Positions 11,232 to 22,200 of a stretch of DNA of 45,509 nucleotides are shown here, piece after piece (position 1 is the first letter of the stretch; each line of letters opens with the position of its first letter). Made by a program: the position numbers and the translations under genes. Source of the DNA: Ichthyosporea sp. XGB-2017a (taxonomy: Eukaryota > Opisthokonta > Ichthyosporea). The notes beneath the pieces were generated by a model. It ran no database searches and was not told the origin of the DNA. It was given only the letters and a program-made list of their open reading frames with translations. Where the stretch lies: the NCBI GenBank assembly GCA_002811675.1, contig PDIM01010355.1, forward strand, positions 1 to 45,509, given 5' to 3'.

Positions 11232-11593
11232 CTTCAATCGGTTATATAAATTGGATGTTTGCTCTGTATAATAATACTCTTTTAAATTCTATATTTTTCT
11301 TTTACTGTTTATGTTTTTACGTAATAAAAAAAGTGTAATAATGGAATTGGTATCAATCTTGCAGTCAAAGACAATTGCTTTAAGCGATGACAATCACAGG
11401 GAGAAGAGGCGCCCGAGCCGACACCAATAGTCTCTTGCAAGGCGCAGTAAATGAATAAATGATACCTGCGGATTCTCTTCTTTACAGGAAGTAAGTAATG
11501 TTTTGAGAATAAGCTAGTGAAGATCAATGTACTTTAGATAGGAGCGTTGATGACAAGCAGACGAGTTAATCATCATAAAAATCCATTTCAGGC
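11232..11593. other. Convergent spacer between Hsp104 and PMCA
   Basis: AATAAA at 11323-11328 (+), 92 nt after the Hsp104 stop, is a likely poly(A) signal. The rest should hold the 3' UTR of the minus-strand Ca2+-ATPase. I see no other gene. Confidence 0.5.
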
Positions 11594-14500
11594 TCAGACA
11601 TCTTCACCTTTTTTATCAATATACTCTACAGGTGTATTCTCAACAATATCCACGGTTACCTGTCCAGCGGAACCGGCAGATCCGACACTTGCTCTTCTCT
11701 TAGCATTAAGCCTCTCGCGACTTCCAGTCAAATGTCCAGATCCAAACTCATCCTTCAGCTCGTGCTGATGAATAATACGAGACGCGCCTCTTTGAAACAT
11801 ACTTGGACGTCCAATTTCTTCCGGAGCTGGTTCCTTCTTGAACAAGTTTGGAAAAAAGTCAGGTGGGACCAGTCTATTGATAAATCCAAAAGGAAGCGCA
11901 AGCATTCCAATGAGAATACAAGCTGTCCATTGTTCTGCAGTCAATCCTTCGGTCTTAAACGCCGTGCCGCCAAATTCTACTAAAAGAACTTGTGCACCTG
12001 CAGTGCCTAGCCACAGATAAACAAAGAGCATATTATCAAACATACCATCAAATACATTAATTTCGCTATTCACTTTCCTGGAATTGATTTCATTAAAAAT
12101 GGTAAGGTATACAAATGTGTTAAAAACAATAGTATAATGCTGGGTGGGGTCTTCATCATGTTCTTTTTCTCTTCCAGATGGAATGTCGAAGATTTCTTCG
12201 CCATTAAATACAAGAACAAGCAAGATAGCAAGCTGAAATATGGACTGGCCTATCATATTACGCAACATAATGTTTGACAAAAGGGGTCGGTCTCGCCCAT
12301 ACGGCTGGCGATCGAGCAAATCATCCGTAGGGGGTTCTGTAGCAAGCGCCAAGGAAGCAAAGGAATCCATGATGAGATTGACCCACAACATTTGCACCGC
12401 TCGAAGGGGCGATTCACTCAATACAACAGCTCCAATGAAGGCGACCGAAAGCGAAACAATATTGACAGTTAACTGAAACTGAAGGAATTTGGCAATACTG
12501 TCATAAACATTTCGACCCCACTTTACAGCCTGGACAATTGATTTAAAATTGTCGTCGAGTAAAATAATATCCGAAGCGTCTTTGGCTACCGAAGTTCCAG
12601 CGATTCCCATCGCAAAACCGACGTCCGCTCTTTTGAGAGCTGGGCCATCGTTCGTTCCGTCCCCAGTAACAGCAACTACCTGACCTTGGCCGGGGAATAG
12701 AGTGCTCTGGATAAGTCCACTAACTAGGATGTATTTATCGGTGGGAGAAGACCGAGCAAGTACATGCAGAGTTGGCCAAATTTTGTCAAATTCATCTTGC
12801 TTGATATCTCCATTTTCGTCTACGCAACGTTTTCTGAAATCAGGACCCTCCATTGCTTGGCTATTTGGCCCGAGAATACCGCACTTTCCAGCAATTGACC
12901 GCGCAGTGACAATATTATCTCCTGTTACCATACGAACAGTAATCCCGGCCTTCTGGCAGACTTTAATTGCTCCAGGAACTTCTGGACGAACTGGGTCTTC
13001 AATTCCAACAATTGAAATCAGTGTCAGATCCTTTTCGACTTCATCACCATCTTCCCAATTTTGGGGAGATGCAAAGTCTCTGTAGGCTAGCGAAAGTGTT
13101 CTCAGACCATTTGAAGCGTACTTATTAATCGTGTTTTCGGCGTAATCGTCTTTCTTAGCTTGATTCAGAGGGATAGCACTGCCATTAGCGTCCAATTCTG
13201 TGGTACAGAGATCTAAGATAATTTCAGACGCTCCTTTCGTATACAGTCTGAAGGAGCCATCCGGTTTCTTCACCAATACACTCATTCTCTTTCTTGCAGA
13301 AGAGAACGTATAAAGCTTTTCAGGGTGATTATTCTCCCGGATAGTATCGAAATCGATACCCATGTTATAAATCATGGTCAAAAGTGCACACTCAGTCTTG
13401 TTGCCAATATGCTCAATTGGCTGATCTCCATGCTTCTCCACACGAGCAGTAGAATTGATTGCTATAGACTCTCCTAATAGTTCCTCCAGATGAGCTGAAA
13501 GATCACCTTTTGACGGTGCGTCATCATCGAAAGGCTTTCCACCCACCAAGGCACTGACAACAGTCATTCTGTTTGTTGTAAGGGTGCCGGTTTTGTCAGA
13601 ACAAATGGTTGTCGCACTCCCCATAGTTTCACATGCATCGAGATGGCGGACTAAATTGTTGTCTCTCATCATTTTTTTCACTGAAAATGCAAGAGAAAGC
13701 GTCACAGCCAATGGCAAACCTTCAGGAACAGCAACAACAAGAATGGTAATACCAACAATAAAGAAACTAAGCAAATCACCAAAGTAGCCGCTCTCCCAGC
13801 CAGTTTTATCGATGCCCAATTTTTCAATCAAGAACCGGATGGTCATAACAAGGACACATACAACTGCAATGACGGTACCTCCCTTTCCGATATCAAGGGC
13901 AAGCTTTTCAAGCTTAGCTTGCAAAACTGATCCTCCAATTTCTCCGTCACCAGATGCTTCTTCTGCTTCCACTGCGCCAGTATCCTTCGGGTTAGCATCC
14001 GAATCATCAGGCCCGTCAGGAGAAACTTGGTTGCCTGAAGGCTTGCTTTTGGCAGCTTTCTGGCCACTGATGAGGGTCGTGATAATACCTTGCTGGGAAT
14101 TGGGCCCCACACCAGTTACCACTATCACTCCAACTCCTTCCATTACTTTCGTTCCAGAGTAGACAAATGGATTGCCATCTTTGCTCTTTTTGATATCATC
14201 AGATTCACCGGTCAGAGAAGATTCATTGATTTTCAAGTCATTAGAATCAAGAACAAGACCGTCTGTTGCCAGGATGTCACCTACCGAGAGCTCTACAATG
14301 TCACCACAAACGAGCTTGTAAGTTGACACTTGAATGTGCTGTCCATCACGGACTACGTTGATAAGAATATCATCCTTGACAGCATTGAGCTTTCGGAACT
14401 GAGCCTCCTTCTGGTAGTCATTAATAGCAGAGACGTTCACGACAACAGTGACAGAAATCAAAATAGCTACACCTTCAATCCAGCCAGTACTCGGGTCTTC

Positions 14501-14812
14501 AATGGCCACACCTAAGGCAATGGAAATAGTAGCAGAGAGAAGTAACATTATGAGTGTATAATCTTGCAGAGCAAGATAGCACAGCTCCCAATATGTCTTG
14601 GCCCTGGGTGGTGGAATATAGTTCTCACCAAAGGCTGCCTTCCTCGTTTCATATTCGCTCCCGGTGTTGGGGATTCCTTGCTTCATATCCGAGTTAAGAA
14701 GTCGGCACACACCGTCTGGTCCTCCGTACTCATTTGTGAGTTTGGCCGCACTTTCCTCACTGTGAACCTCCATCAAGGAGCACAGGGCTTCGACTTGGAT
14801 TCCAAATGACAT
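11594..14812 (-). CDS. Plasma-membrane-type Ca2+-ATPase (P2B, PMCA)
   Basis: This 1072-aa P-type ATPase exports Ca2+ using ATP, probably at the plasma or vacuolar membrane. It has the TGES actuator loop (SSLTGES), PEGLPLAVTLSLAF in M4, phosphorylation motif CSDKTGTLTTN, nucleotide-site motif KGASEI, hinge GDGTNDGPALK, and the PMCA-type block LQFQLTVNIVSLSVAF followed by MLWVNLIMDSFASLALATE. An acidic/Pro insert of about 60 residues (DGPDDSDANPK) lies before M3, as in other PMCAs. The roughly 100-residue C-tail is Ser/Arg/Lys-rich but shows no obvious canonical calmodulin-binding helix, so regulation may differ from vertebrate PMCA. A segment usually reading GTDVAKEASD is GTSVAKDASD here. It is intronless and convergent with Hsp104. 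The ATG at 14812 gives the expected N-terminal cytosolic stretch. Confidence 0.95.
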   Translation of the reverse strand: MSFGIQVEALCSLMEVHSEESAAKLTNEYGGPDGVCRLLNSDMKQGIPNTGSEYETRKAAFGENYIPPPRAKTYWELCYLALQDYTLIMLLLSATISIALGVAIEDPSTGWIEGVAILISVTVVVNVSAINDYQKEAQFRKLNAVKDDILINVVRDGQHIQVSTYKLVCGDIVELSVGDILATDGLVLDSNDLKINESSLTGESDDIKKSKDGNPFVYSGTKVMEGVGVIVVTGVGPNSQQGIITTLISGQKAAKSKPSGNQVSPDGPDDSDANPKDTGAVEAEEASGDGEIGGSVLQAKLEKLALDIGKGGTVIAVVCVLVMTIRFLIEKLGIDKTGWESGYFGDLLSFFIVGITILVVAVPEGLPLAVTLSLAFSVKKMMRDNNLVRHLDACETMGSATTICSDKTGTLTTNRMTVVSALVGGKPFDDDAPSKGDLSAHLEELLGESIAINSTARVEKHGDQPIEHIGNKTECALLTMIYNMGIDFDTIRENNHPEKLYTFSSARKRMSVLVKKPDGSFRLYTKGASEIILDLCTTELDANGSAIPLNQAKKDDYAENTINKYASNGLRTLSLAYRDFASPQNWEDGDEVEKDLTLISIVGIEDPVRPEVPGAIKVCQKAGITVRMVTGDNIVTARSIAGKCGILGPNSQAMEGPDFRKRCVDENGDIKQDEFDKIWPTLHVLARSSPTDKYILVSGLIQSTLFPGQGQVVAVTGDGTNDGPALKRADVGFAMGIAGTSVAKDASDIILLDDNFKSIVQAVKWGRNVYDSIAKFLQFQLTVNIVSLSVAFIGAVVLSESPLRAVQMLWVNLIMDSFASLALATEPPTDDLLDRQPYGRDRPLLSNIMLRNMIGQSIFQLAILLVLVFNGEEIFDIPSGREKEHDEDPTQHYTIVFNTFVYLTIFNEINSRKVNSEINVFDGMFDNMLFVYLWLGTAGAQVLLVEFGGTAFKTEGLTAEQWTACILIGMLALPFGFINRLVPPDFFPNLFKKEPAPEEIGRPSMFQRGASRIIHQHELKDEFGSGHLTGSRERLNAKRRASVGSAGSAGQVTVDIVENTPVEYIDKKGEDV

Positions 14813-15970
14813 TTTTCTTACGATTCTTCTTACTTCTCACAAATCCCGTTATTAATAACTGTAACGTAGAGGTTTGATCATTTCCCTTGCAACTAACTCC
14901 TGATTTCAGTTCACTCTAAAAGCGAAAACAGTAAACAAAGAAGAGAAAAACCACACTAAGCCAGAGTTTGGAAAAGACTAGTTTTTTCTTAACCACTATT
15001 CTTTCGTTTGACTCTTCAGTGAGATCAGAGAAAACAATTCACCCGAAAAAGAAACGTAGAAAGCACAATATCTTGTTGAAAATCCCTAAGAAGTTATATA
15101 TCTCTCTAATCTTTGTCAATGAAAAATACAAAATAAACAGCGAGGCTGTGCAAGGAAAACAATATAAGCAGCTAGAGAGTATAGAATTTGTGCACCGCTG
15201 CAAGCTTCTGTACAGTACTCTTTCTAGCTATAGTAACTATGACCTCTGGTGAATATAATAACGAGCAAGATGACAAATACTTTCCATATATGTCGATGAC
15301 CAAGGTATATCTTGCCATAACAGGAAATACATATATCTTCATACAAGGATCCCATAATTAAGGGTTATATTAATTATCTGTATCTCTTTCCTCTTATAGA
15401 CATTATATCTGTATATGAATCGAAAAAGATATATACGTACTCATCATGTACTCGATTGTAGTACAATATCAGCTATTGCAGACGTGCTGCTTATAGCTAG
15501 CTACTCTTGGCCTTAAATAGGAAATTGTGTAGCATAAGCAGCTGTTAGTTTATTCATTGTATGCTGAGAATTGTGCCGTGAATAGCTGCTGAGGCTGAAC
15601 ATGGAGTAATTAAAAGCTTCAACATCGACTAGTGGCTTATAATCGGAATGCTTGCCATTCGGGTCAAATTTATCTCACAAGAATGTGCGCCAGTGTTGCT
15701 TTCATTTCTTTCATTTTATTGAGGTGAACAACGCTTTGTTCAAACCCGACCCAAAGGTGTCATGAAGACATTTGCGTTTCATTCTTCGACAGTAAAGGCT
15801 CATTTTTGTAGCCCAAGCAGTTTAATGTGTGATGCTACGGTTGTGAAATCAAGGTGAATTTTGGGAACGTCAATCTAACAAAAGAGGTCGTTAGCAAGAG
15901 AAAGAATAATGGTTTATGGACAGGTCGATTGCGAAGAGGTATCTGATATTCAAACAGCCAATTCTCCTAT
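14813..15970. other. Spacer between PMCA and CFAP210-like genes
   Basis: The PMCA promoter and 5' UTR (minus strand) should lie at the left end and the CFAP210-like 3' UTR at the right. The middle (15250-15500) is AT-rich with many tata words and no convincing ORF. A 94-codon plus-strand frame at 14968 looks like chance. Confidence 0.5.
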
Positions 15971-17455
15971 TTACTCATCTACAAAACCCATTCGCTTCTT
16001 GGTATCTGTCCATTGTGCTATGCGTTTCAGAGCTGCCCTTGGATAAACGATAGATTCCATTGGATTCGTGTTCTTCCCAGCTTTTTTCCACTCATCAATA
16101 ACAGCAAGAGCATACTTGAGGAATCTTTGCTCCTCATCTTCAGCAGCTTTGATATTTTTAAAATCTGTTTCGAATTGCTTCATCTTTTCGGTCTCAGTCA
16201 TTGTTCTCTTCCTATTCATCTGATGGAAGTGATATGTCTCTAAGGCCTTGCAGCGGAGATAGTAGAGTCTCTTCTTCTCTGCACAGTCGCTCTTGAATTT
16301 TTCAAATTCTTTCATACGCTCTTCGAGAAGAGCAATCTCCTGCTCTTTCTTCTCGCGAGCTTGAAGGGCCTTTCGCTCCTCTGACAAGTGTCGGTAATGG
16401 TTAATTTCATCCATCATTTCCTTCTGTTTGAGAAGCTTAGCCTTGTGGAGACTATCAGCCTTTTCTTCGTATTCCTTAGCAGCATTTTCAATTCTCTTTT
16501 CTTCAGTTCCTCTACTGTTCATCATTTCCGCATACATCTTATCCACCATGCGCTGCCTGGCTTTTGTTACATCTGCAATCTTTTCTCTCTCCTTGTTGCG
16601 CCTCATCTGCATCATTCTCTCCTTCTGAAGGGCATAAGTGGCAATTTCGTTGTCCATGTCCTCATCGGCTTGCCTTTGTAGCTCTTTGTATCTTTTTGAC
16701 TCCTCCATTGACTCCATTCGCAATTGCTGGGTAAGATTGGCCTCATCTTTTCGTTTTTGCTCTTTAAGAGCCTCTTCTTGAAGGTATTCTTCAACATCTG
16801 CCAGTATCTTCTTGCCTTCCTCTTTACGCCTAAGGCTTTCGGCTTCTTTTATCTTCTTCTTTGCTGCGATTTGCTCCATTTGATCCTTTCTTACCTGCAC
16901 TTTCTTTTGTGCAGCTTCTTCAATCTTCTTAAGCTTTTCATTGTCAAAAGTGCGTGTATCCAACAATTTCTTAATAAGAACCTTTTCACGCTCCTTATCG
17001 GCTGTAGCCCGCTCTTTCTTATATTTAATTTGGGCATCTCTCTCTTTCAAACAATCAGACAAAAGCAGTCCTGAGTGGAACTTTTTAACCCGATCAGTTT
17101 TATAAAACACTAGCTTATTGGCATTTTCCAGCTTTTCTATACGATTTTGTTTCTGTATCTTTGCCTCTTCAATGTCTACCTTCACCCTTTCCTCTTCCTC
17201 TTGCTCAAGACGCTTCTCACGAGCAGCTAGTTTCTTTAACCGTTGGCCATTGATTGTATTGTCCCATGATTTTACCATATTTTTGGAAAGGCCATACAAT
17301 CTTTCCCTCTCTTCTTTCGATTCTTTTTCGATCTTCATATCCTCTGTAAGTGAGCACAGATTAGTTTGTATCCTCTTCACATCTGGCCCCTCTAAAAAGT
17401 TTGTTTGGCTAAGCTCGTGCTGCCCAGCAGCGGTGCCAGTCTTCAAAATGGTCAT
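15971..17455 (-). CDS. CFAP210/CCDC173-like ciliary microtubule inner protein
   Basis: The protein is about 494 aa, nearly all charged coiled coil (Glu, Lys, Arg, Gln), with trichohyalin/plectin-homology character. The N-terminal part reads like human CFAP210: LSKNMVKSWDNTINGQR, then ERVKVDIEEAK, then FYKTDRVKKFHSGLLLSD and LKERDAQIKYK. CFAP210 lies inside doublet A-tubules of motile cilia and stabilises the axoneme, so this gene implies a motile flagellum. I chose the ATG at 17455 because the 20 upstream codons follow an in-frame non-ATG start and contain a plausible acceptor (ttctattttag), so a 5' UTR intron is possible. The C-terminus ends in KRMGFVDE. Assignment is from remembered similarity; another TPH-domain CFAP is the alternative. 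Confidence 0.7.
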   Translation of the reverse strand: MTILKTGTAAGQHELSQTNFLEGPDVKRIQTNLCSLTEDMKIEKESKEERERLYGLSKNMVKSWDNTINGQRLKKLAAREKRLEQEEEERVKVDIEEAKIQKQNRIEKLENANKLVFYKTDRVKKFHSGLLLSDCLKERDAQIKYKKERATADKEREKVLIKKLLDTRTFDNEKLKKIEEAAQKKVQVRKDQMEQIAAKKKIKEAESLRRKEEGKKILADVEEYLQEEALKEQKRKDEANLTQQLRMESMEESKRYKELQRQADEDMDNEIATYALQKERMMQMRRNKEREKIADVTKARQRMVDKMYAEMMNSRGTEEKRIENAAKEYEEKADSLHKAKLLKQKEMMDEINHYRHLSEERKALQAREKKEQEIALLEERMKEFEKFKSDCAEKKRLYYLRCKALETYHFHQMNRKRTMTETEKMKQFETDFKNIKAAEDEEQRFLKYALAVIDEWKKAGKNTNPMESIVYPRAALKRIAQWTDTKKRMGFVDE

Positions 17456-18485
17456 TTTCACCCGTAATCGAACTAAAATAGAATAAAAGAATAAATCCGT
17501 TGGTGAAGCTCGCAAGCTAAGATAGATTCTCCAAACGAAGCCTCCTCAACCCTCTCAACAGCATAGATTTCTCCACCCTGTACTGGTGACTTAATTTGAG
17601 AATCTAGACGAAAATACAAATACCCTATGCAATGGAAATGGCAATATTAGATATATTATGGCACAATGGATATTTCATAGAGAACGGGTAAAGGGGGAAG
17701 GGTGTAATTGTTATTCTTGCACATGTCTGGTACTGGCCCAAAGCAGCTATGCTGTGGCTTTTTCTTGGGGCTGTTTAGGGCATCCAGGTCCATGTTTAGC
17801 TTTGCCTCGAAGGTCTCCATAACAACTTGCTATATATATATCTGAGCTAACCAATTCAGCTTGTAACAGTCAGGTGGGGAGTTGGGACTTGTCCTTGTCC
17901 TTGTCCTAATAGGCTTTGCTGTGCTTGCACTTTTGCTTCTAAATAGTTTTGCTTAAACATTTCGCCTCTCTTTTTGTTTGTGCACTACCCTGCTCTATCT
18001 GCTTGTACTCAAACATGCTTCATACAATTCCGTCTATAAATGTCTGAAGGTTGTTTTATTTCCAAACTTTTAAATATTTAAGCAGCATCCCACAAAGAAA
18101 TATCAACGCATTTCACGCACCTTGACCTCCAACCCCCTCAGTCTTTCCTTTGCTGTCATATGCGAATAAACAGAAAAGCTATATGCCATCCCCAGCTACA
18201 GAGCACTACCTCTTCAAGAAGTAACCCTTCCATAAAGTCACATAGTACTTAGGAATGCATACTTGTCCGAGTCCAACTGTCCAACCCTTCTTTCAACTAT
18301 TTACAAGGCGTGCAGATGCCAACACCACCCTTCGCAGCCACGCCCTACTGCTCCTCGTCACCCATTCACTCCAACTGCCCTCACTTTTCTATACCAATTC
18401 CATACACCAAATACCGAAGCCAAATACACTACAAGCATTGATATTGTATGGACGAGGAGGGGTGAGGTTCAGAGAATGCCCTAAT
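17456..18485. other. Spacer upstream of the CFAP210-like gene
   Basis: It should hold the minus-strand promoter of the CFAP210-like gene and the 3' UTR of the small gene to the right. There is a 3-copy ttgtcc(ttgtcc) hexamer run near 17886-17910 and an isolated plus-strand TATAAATG at 18035. I see no convincing gene here. A plus-strand frame starting at 18255 runs antisense through the small gene and looks non-coding. Confidence 0.45.
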
Positions 18486-18794
18486 TTAGGCGATATTCTG
18501 CTGATTCTGCTTCTCCAGAACATTCTCCTTGAAGGTAATGCCTCGGTCAATCCAAGACAGGAAGATAATGGCCTCAGCCCCAGTCATTCCGAACTTGTCG
18601 CCAAACTCCTGTGCACTCACTCGGTGTCCATGGACAGTGCTGGTCAGAAAGTCTGCAATTTTGCCCGAGTTTTCTTCGCTGGACAACCCGTATTTCTTAA
18701 TGATAGCATCAAAGGCCATCTTATGTCTGGTATCCTGGTGGTCTTCAACCCCTTCGGGCAAAACTTGTCCCTCCAATGTTGTATTATTACTCAT
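18486..18794 (-). CDS. Unrecognised small protein, 102 aa
   Basis: I do not recognise the family. The start is the ATG at 18794, since the four codons upstream begin with GTG. The sequence looks globular and helical: a polar N-terminus, then FDAIIKKYGLSSEENSGKIA, a segment STVHGHRVSAQEFGDKFGM, and an amphipathic stretch AEAIIFLSWIDRGITFKEN. There is no signal peptide or membrane segment. The composition (balanced hydrophobics, Gly at turns) is unlike a chance ORF in this AT-rich region, and no low-complexity repeats occur. Both neighbours are on the same strand, but spacing is too wide to suggest a shared transcript. A 5' exon upstream cannot be excluded. Confidence 0.55.
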   Translation of the reverse strand: MSNNTTLEGQVLPEGVEDHQDTRHKMAFDAIIKKYGLSSEENSGKIADFLTSTVHGHRVSAQEFGDKFGMTGAEAIIFLSWIDRGITFKENVLEKQNQQNIA

Positions 18795-19235
18795 AATTGC
18801 GATCACAACAAAAAATTAAAAACTTACAATCAACTTAAGATTAAAAAAACTAAGCAACACACCTCTAAGTTGATTTGCATCAAACAGCTCACAGCACTTT
18901 CAATAAGGGAAGAATAACCATAGCTGGTGGACTAGAGGGGTCTATAACCCATAGGTACATTATAACTAAACACACAGCTGATGATATATATCTATCTCTT
19001 GGTTGTTAACCATACAAACACCTCCCATACACAGCCCATAGACTATTCTAGTATCCTCAAGACAGCCAATCATGATAAAGGCTGGCACGTGTCACATGGC
19101 CACTCTAAAATTAAGGTTAAGGGTCCTGGGCATGCCATCTCCTACAGTACTACTACACTATGTACATAGTACCTGTATTGGTAATAGTTTCTTGCACTAT
19201 AGTATCGTGGACTGACGGCCGCTGGATATTTGCAT
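18795..19235. other. Short spacer between the 102-aa gene and the SAM-RA-PH gene
   Basis: It holds the presumed minus-strand promoter of the 102-aa gene. No further gene, RNA or repeat is apparent. Confidence 0.4.
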
Positions 19236-19241
19236 TTTATT
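19236..19241 (-). terminator. Poly(A) signal of the SAM-RA-PH gene
   Basis: The plus strand reads tttatt, so the minus strand has AATAAA about 30 nt after the stop at 19269. Confidence 0.5.
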
Positions 19242-19268
19242 TGTTGCATTGTTTCTTGCTTTCGCTTT

Positions 19269-22200
19269 CTAGAAATATCCAATGTTATGGCCCAACGGGC
19301 GATTGGATAGGTTCCTTCGTACAGGGATTGGACTTTGCAGAGGGACAGGTTCTTCATCTTCAGATATACTATTAGAGGTGGATATGGTGGCTGGCTCTAC
19401 AGGGAGAAATATTCGTTTTGGAGGAGGAGCTGGTCTGTAAAGGTATGATGACACCTCTTCGCTGTATTGGTCATCTTCATCCCTATAGCAAGTAAGACCT
19501 TCCTCACTCCCGGTCACACTGCTGTCTGAAAGTGTCCTGCCATTACCGTTCTTTGACTGGAGAGGTGGTTTGGCCCCGACAGGGGGCGGGACAGGGGGCA
19601 AACTTTTTGCGGGTTGATGATACTTACTACATGGTGAGTCTGGTGGCGTGAAACCAAGAACACCACTAACAAACAAAGGTTTTGATGGCAAGGGCTTTGT
19701 AGGAACATCCCGGTTGACTCCGCTACCGGTACTGTCATTGGATTCGGTACGCTTATGTCGCGGGTCTACACCAAGAGGAAGAGGGAGGCTACTTTCCAAA
19801 GACTCTCTAGAAGACTGTATAGAATGACTTCGAGAGCTTGGTTTATCTGGCCGAGGGGGTACAATTGGCCTTTTTACAGGAAAAACATCAGAGTTTTCCT
19901 GCAAATTAGTATTTCGCTTTGCTAGGGGGGGAGGGGGTCGCTTCGGGGCAAGCTTTACTGAAGCAATTGCTGCGGTGATTGGATTTCCTTTCGGCTTAAT
20001 TTCCTCCGCGCCTTCAAAAAGATGGTCATAGGACGTTTCTGTGTCTCTTACGGTGCTCGTGGACTCTTGAAGTGAGGGCTTCAGAGACTTTGGGGGTAGC
20101 CGTGGGGGGCGCTTTGGCTTTTGAACAGTCGTCAGCGGATACGTAGAAGCCACACCTACCTCGGGAGCTGATTGTGATACCTCTTTGTATGGATGCATTA
20201 CCTCTATATCTTCGGTACTGAGTGATTTTTTCTTTCGGTCCTCTTTTTGAATCCCTTTTCCCTCGGTTTTGGATATCTGCTGTCCATCGGAAACATCAAC
20301 ATCAGAAATTGCTGAGCTTTCCTCAAGTAGATTACTATTACTTCCATGTCTAGTAAGCTTATCCGTCAAATTTGCTTTACCACTGGAAAGGATTTTAAGC
20401 ATCTTCATTTTTATGTTGAGCCTACTTTTGCCTTTTTCAGGATCATTGGGAGTTCTTGAGCTATCATTGCATTCATCTGACTTTGTTTCTTTGTCCTTGG
20501 CATTCTCGGCTGATATCTCATCAATACAATCGCCGATCTGTGCCAAAGAAATACTTGTAGTACTGTTAGTTTTGGCCGAATCTACGCTATCTCTGTTTTT
20601 TCGGACTGCTCCTTCTACCTGGCATTCCCCGTCCATGTCAGATGGCTCTATTGGCATGCATTCGGACTTATCAAAATGCTTGAGATTAATTCCAATTTGC
20701 TCTCCGTATTTAGCAATACGAGCGCAGCAAAGCCAAGTGTCCAACTGATCTTTACTTTCAAAGCAAAGAAATTTGATGCGGTCATAGCTTGGAAACAATA
20801 GCGGCTTAAGCGCCACGATATTCCCTGTTGGAGCTTTCATACGTTTCTTTGCCTGTGTGAATTTTGATATTTCCCCCTGCTCCTTACTAACTTTCGCAAC
20901 TAATACAGAGGTAAACATATTTACTTCTTCAAGTGAGCAATAAAACTCGAGACTGTACTCGGAACACATAACGTCATTTTCAGTTAAATCAAAAGCTGAG
21001 CATTCGGAGGAATTAGACGGTTTATGAGAGTGACCCTTTGGACCTTGGCCACCAGTTTCATTATTCAAATCATCTGATTTTGAACCCGAGTCCAATACAG
21101 GATCTGAGGCCACATCACTGCCTTTGGACAAGTTAGCAACATCTTTGACACTATCGGGTTCCGTGCTGTAGTACACACTCTTATTCACAATCATGAACTT
21201 TCTCTTTCGCCAGCTTTTGGCCTTACCATCTTTAAACCAAGCGTTGATACAGAATTTTGGGACCTTTTTTGTCCAGGACTTTGCTGGATAAAAAAGGGTA
21301 AAACGCTCAGGCAGATTTTTGAGAATAAGGATATTGGGAGAATTTTGAGTCCATTTAGATACCACGTCAACTACAATTTCGTGATCTTCGAAAGGGCGCT
21401 CTACCCCAAGGTCGGATATTCTTTCCACAAGGCACCAAGGTGTATAATCAAATACTTTACCTTCGTCGCAAATGTGATTTTTAGAAATGAGCATATGAAC
21501 TACTGCTCTTGCCTTCATTGATGGGTCAATAAGGACCGTTTTAGCATTGCCAGACTCGTCAAAAACCTTAACTATAACTTGCCCGGGAATCTGTAAGTCT
21601 GAGACTTTCCGAATGGCAGCCTTAACACGCTTCAAAGTTAGCTTCTTTTTCGTCTCAGTAACCTCCCCATAATTCTCAACAAGTGAATCTTCCCGTTTCT
21701 TTTCTTCATCTAAGATATTACTGACCCGACTCTGGTCTATTTGGGACTTTTCATCTTTGTTCGCTTCTGGGTTGCTTAAATTCTCTTGGGACGGACAGGC
21801 ACTGTCCTTTACTGAGCTAGTTAGCATAGACAGCTTGTCTAAAATCATCGTTAGATCCTTCAGGTTACTTGTTTGTAATAATGCAGATAAGCGCTCCGAG
21901 TCTGCATCAACTGGGGCACTTGACGAAACGTCTTCCCCTGGCTCCGATGCTTGCTCCTTTTGTACAACTTCATCATTCGAAGAACCTTGCTCTTCTTCTA
22001 CAGAAGTTTCTTTGGTCAATTGCTCTACTTCAGGCCCCTTTCCGATGATCCCATCTTTCTCTACAGGCTCACTCTTATTGCTATTTGTGGCCACACTTAC
22101 ATCTTCATTTGCTGTCACTTCTGCTGACGAGGAAGAATTGCTTGCCTTGTTCAGGCGGGTCAAACTGCTCATGATCTTTTTCTTGTGACCCGGAAGTGTG

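Noticed and set aside
14968-15252. 94-codon plus-strand frame upstream of PMCA
   Set aside because: It is Lys/Ser/Leu-rich with no domain, in an AT-rich region, and fits chance.
18255-18917. 220-codon plus-strand frame
   Set aside because: It is antisense to the 102-aa gene, has no domain and a loose composition; the minus-strand frame looks more like a folded protein.
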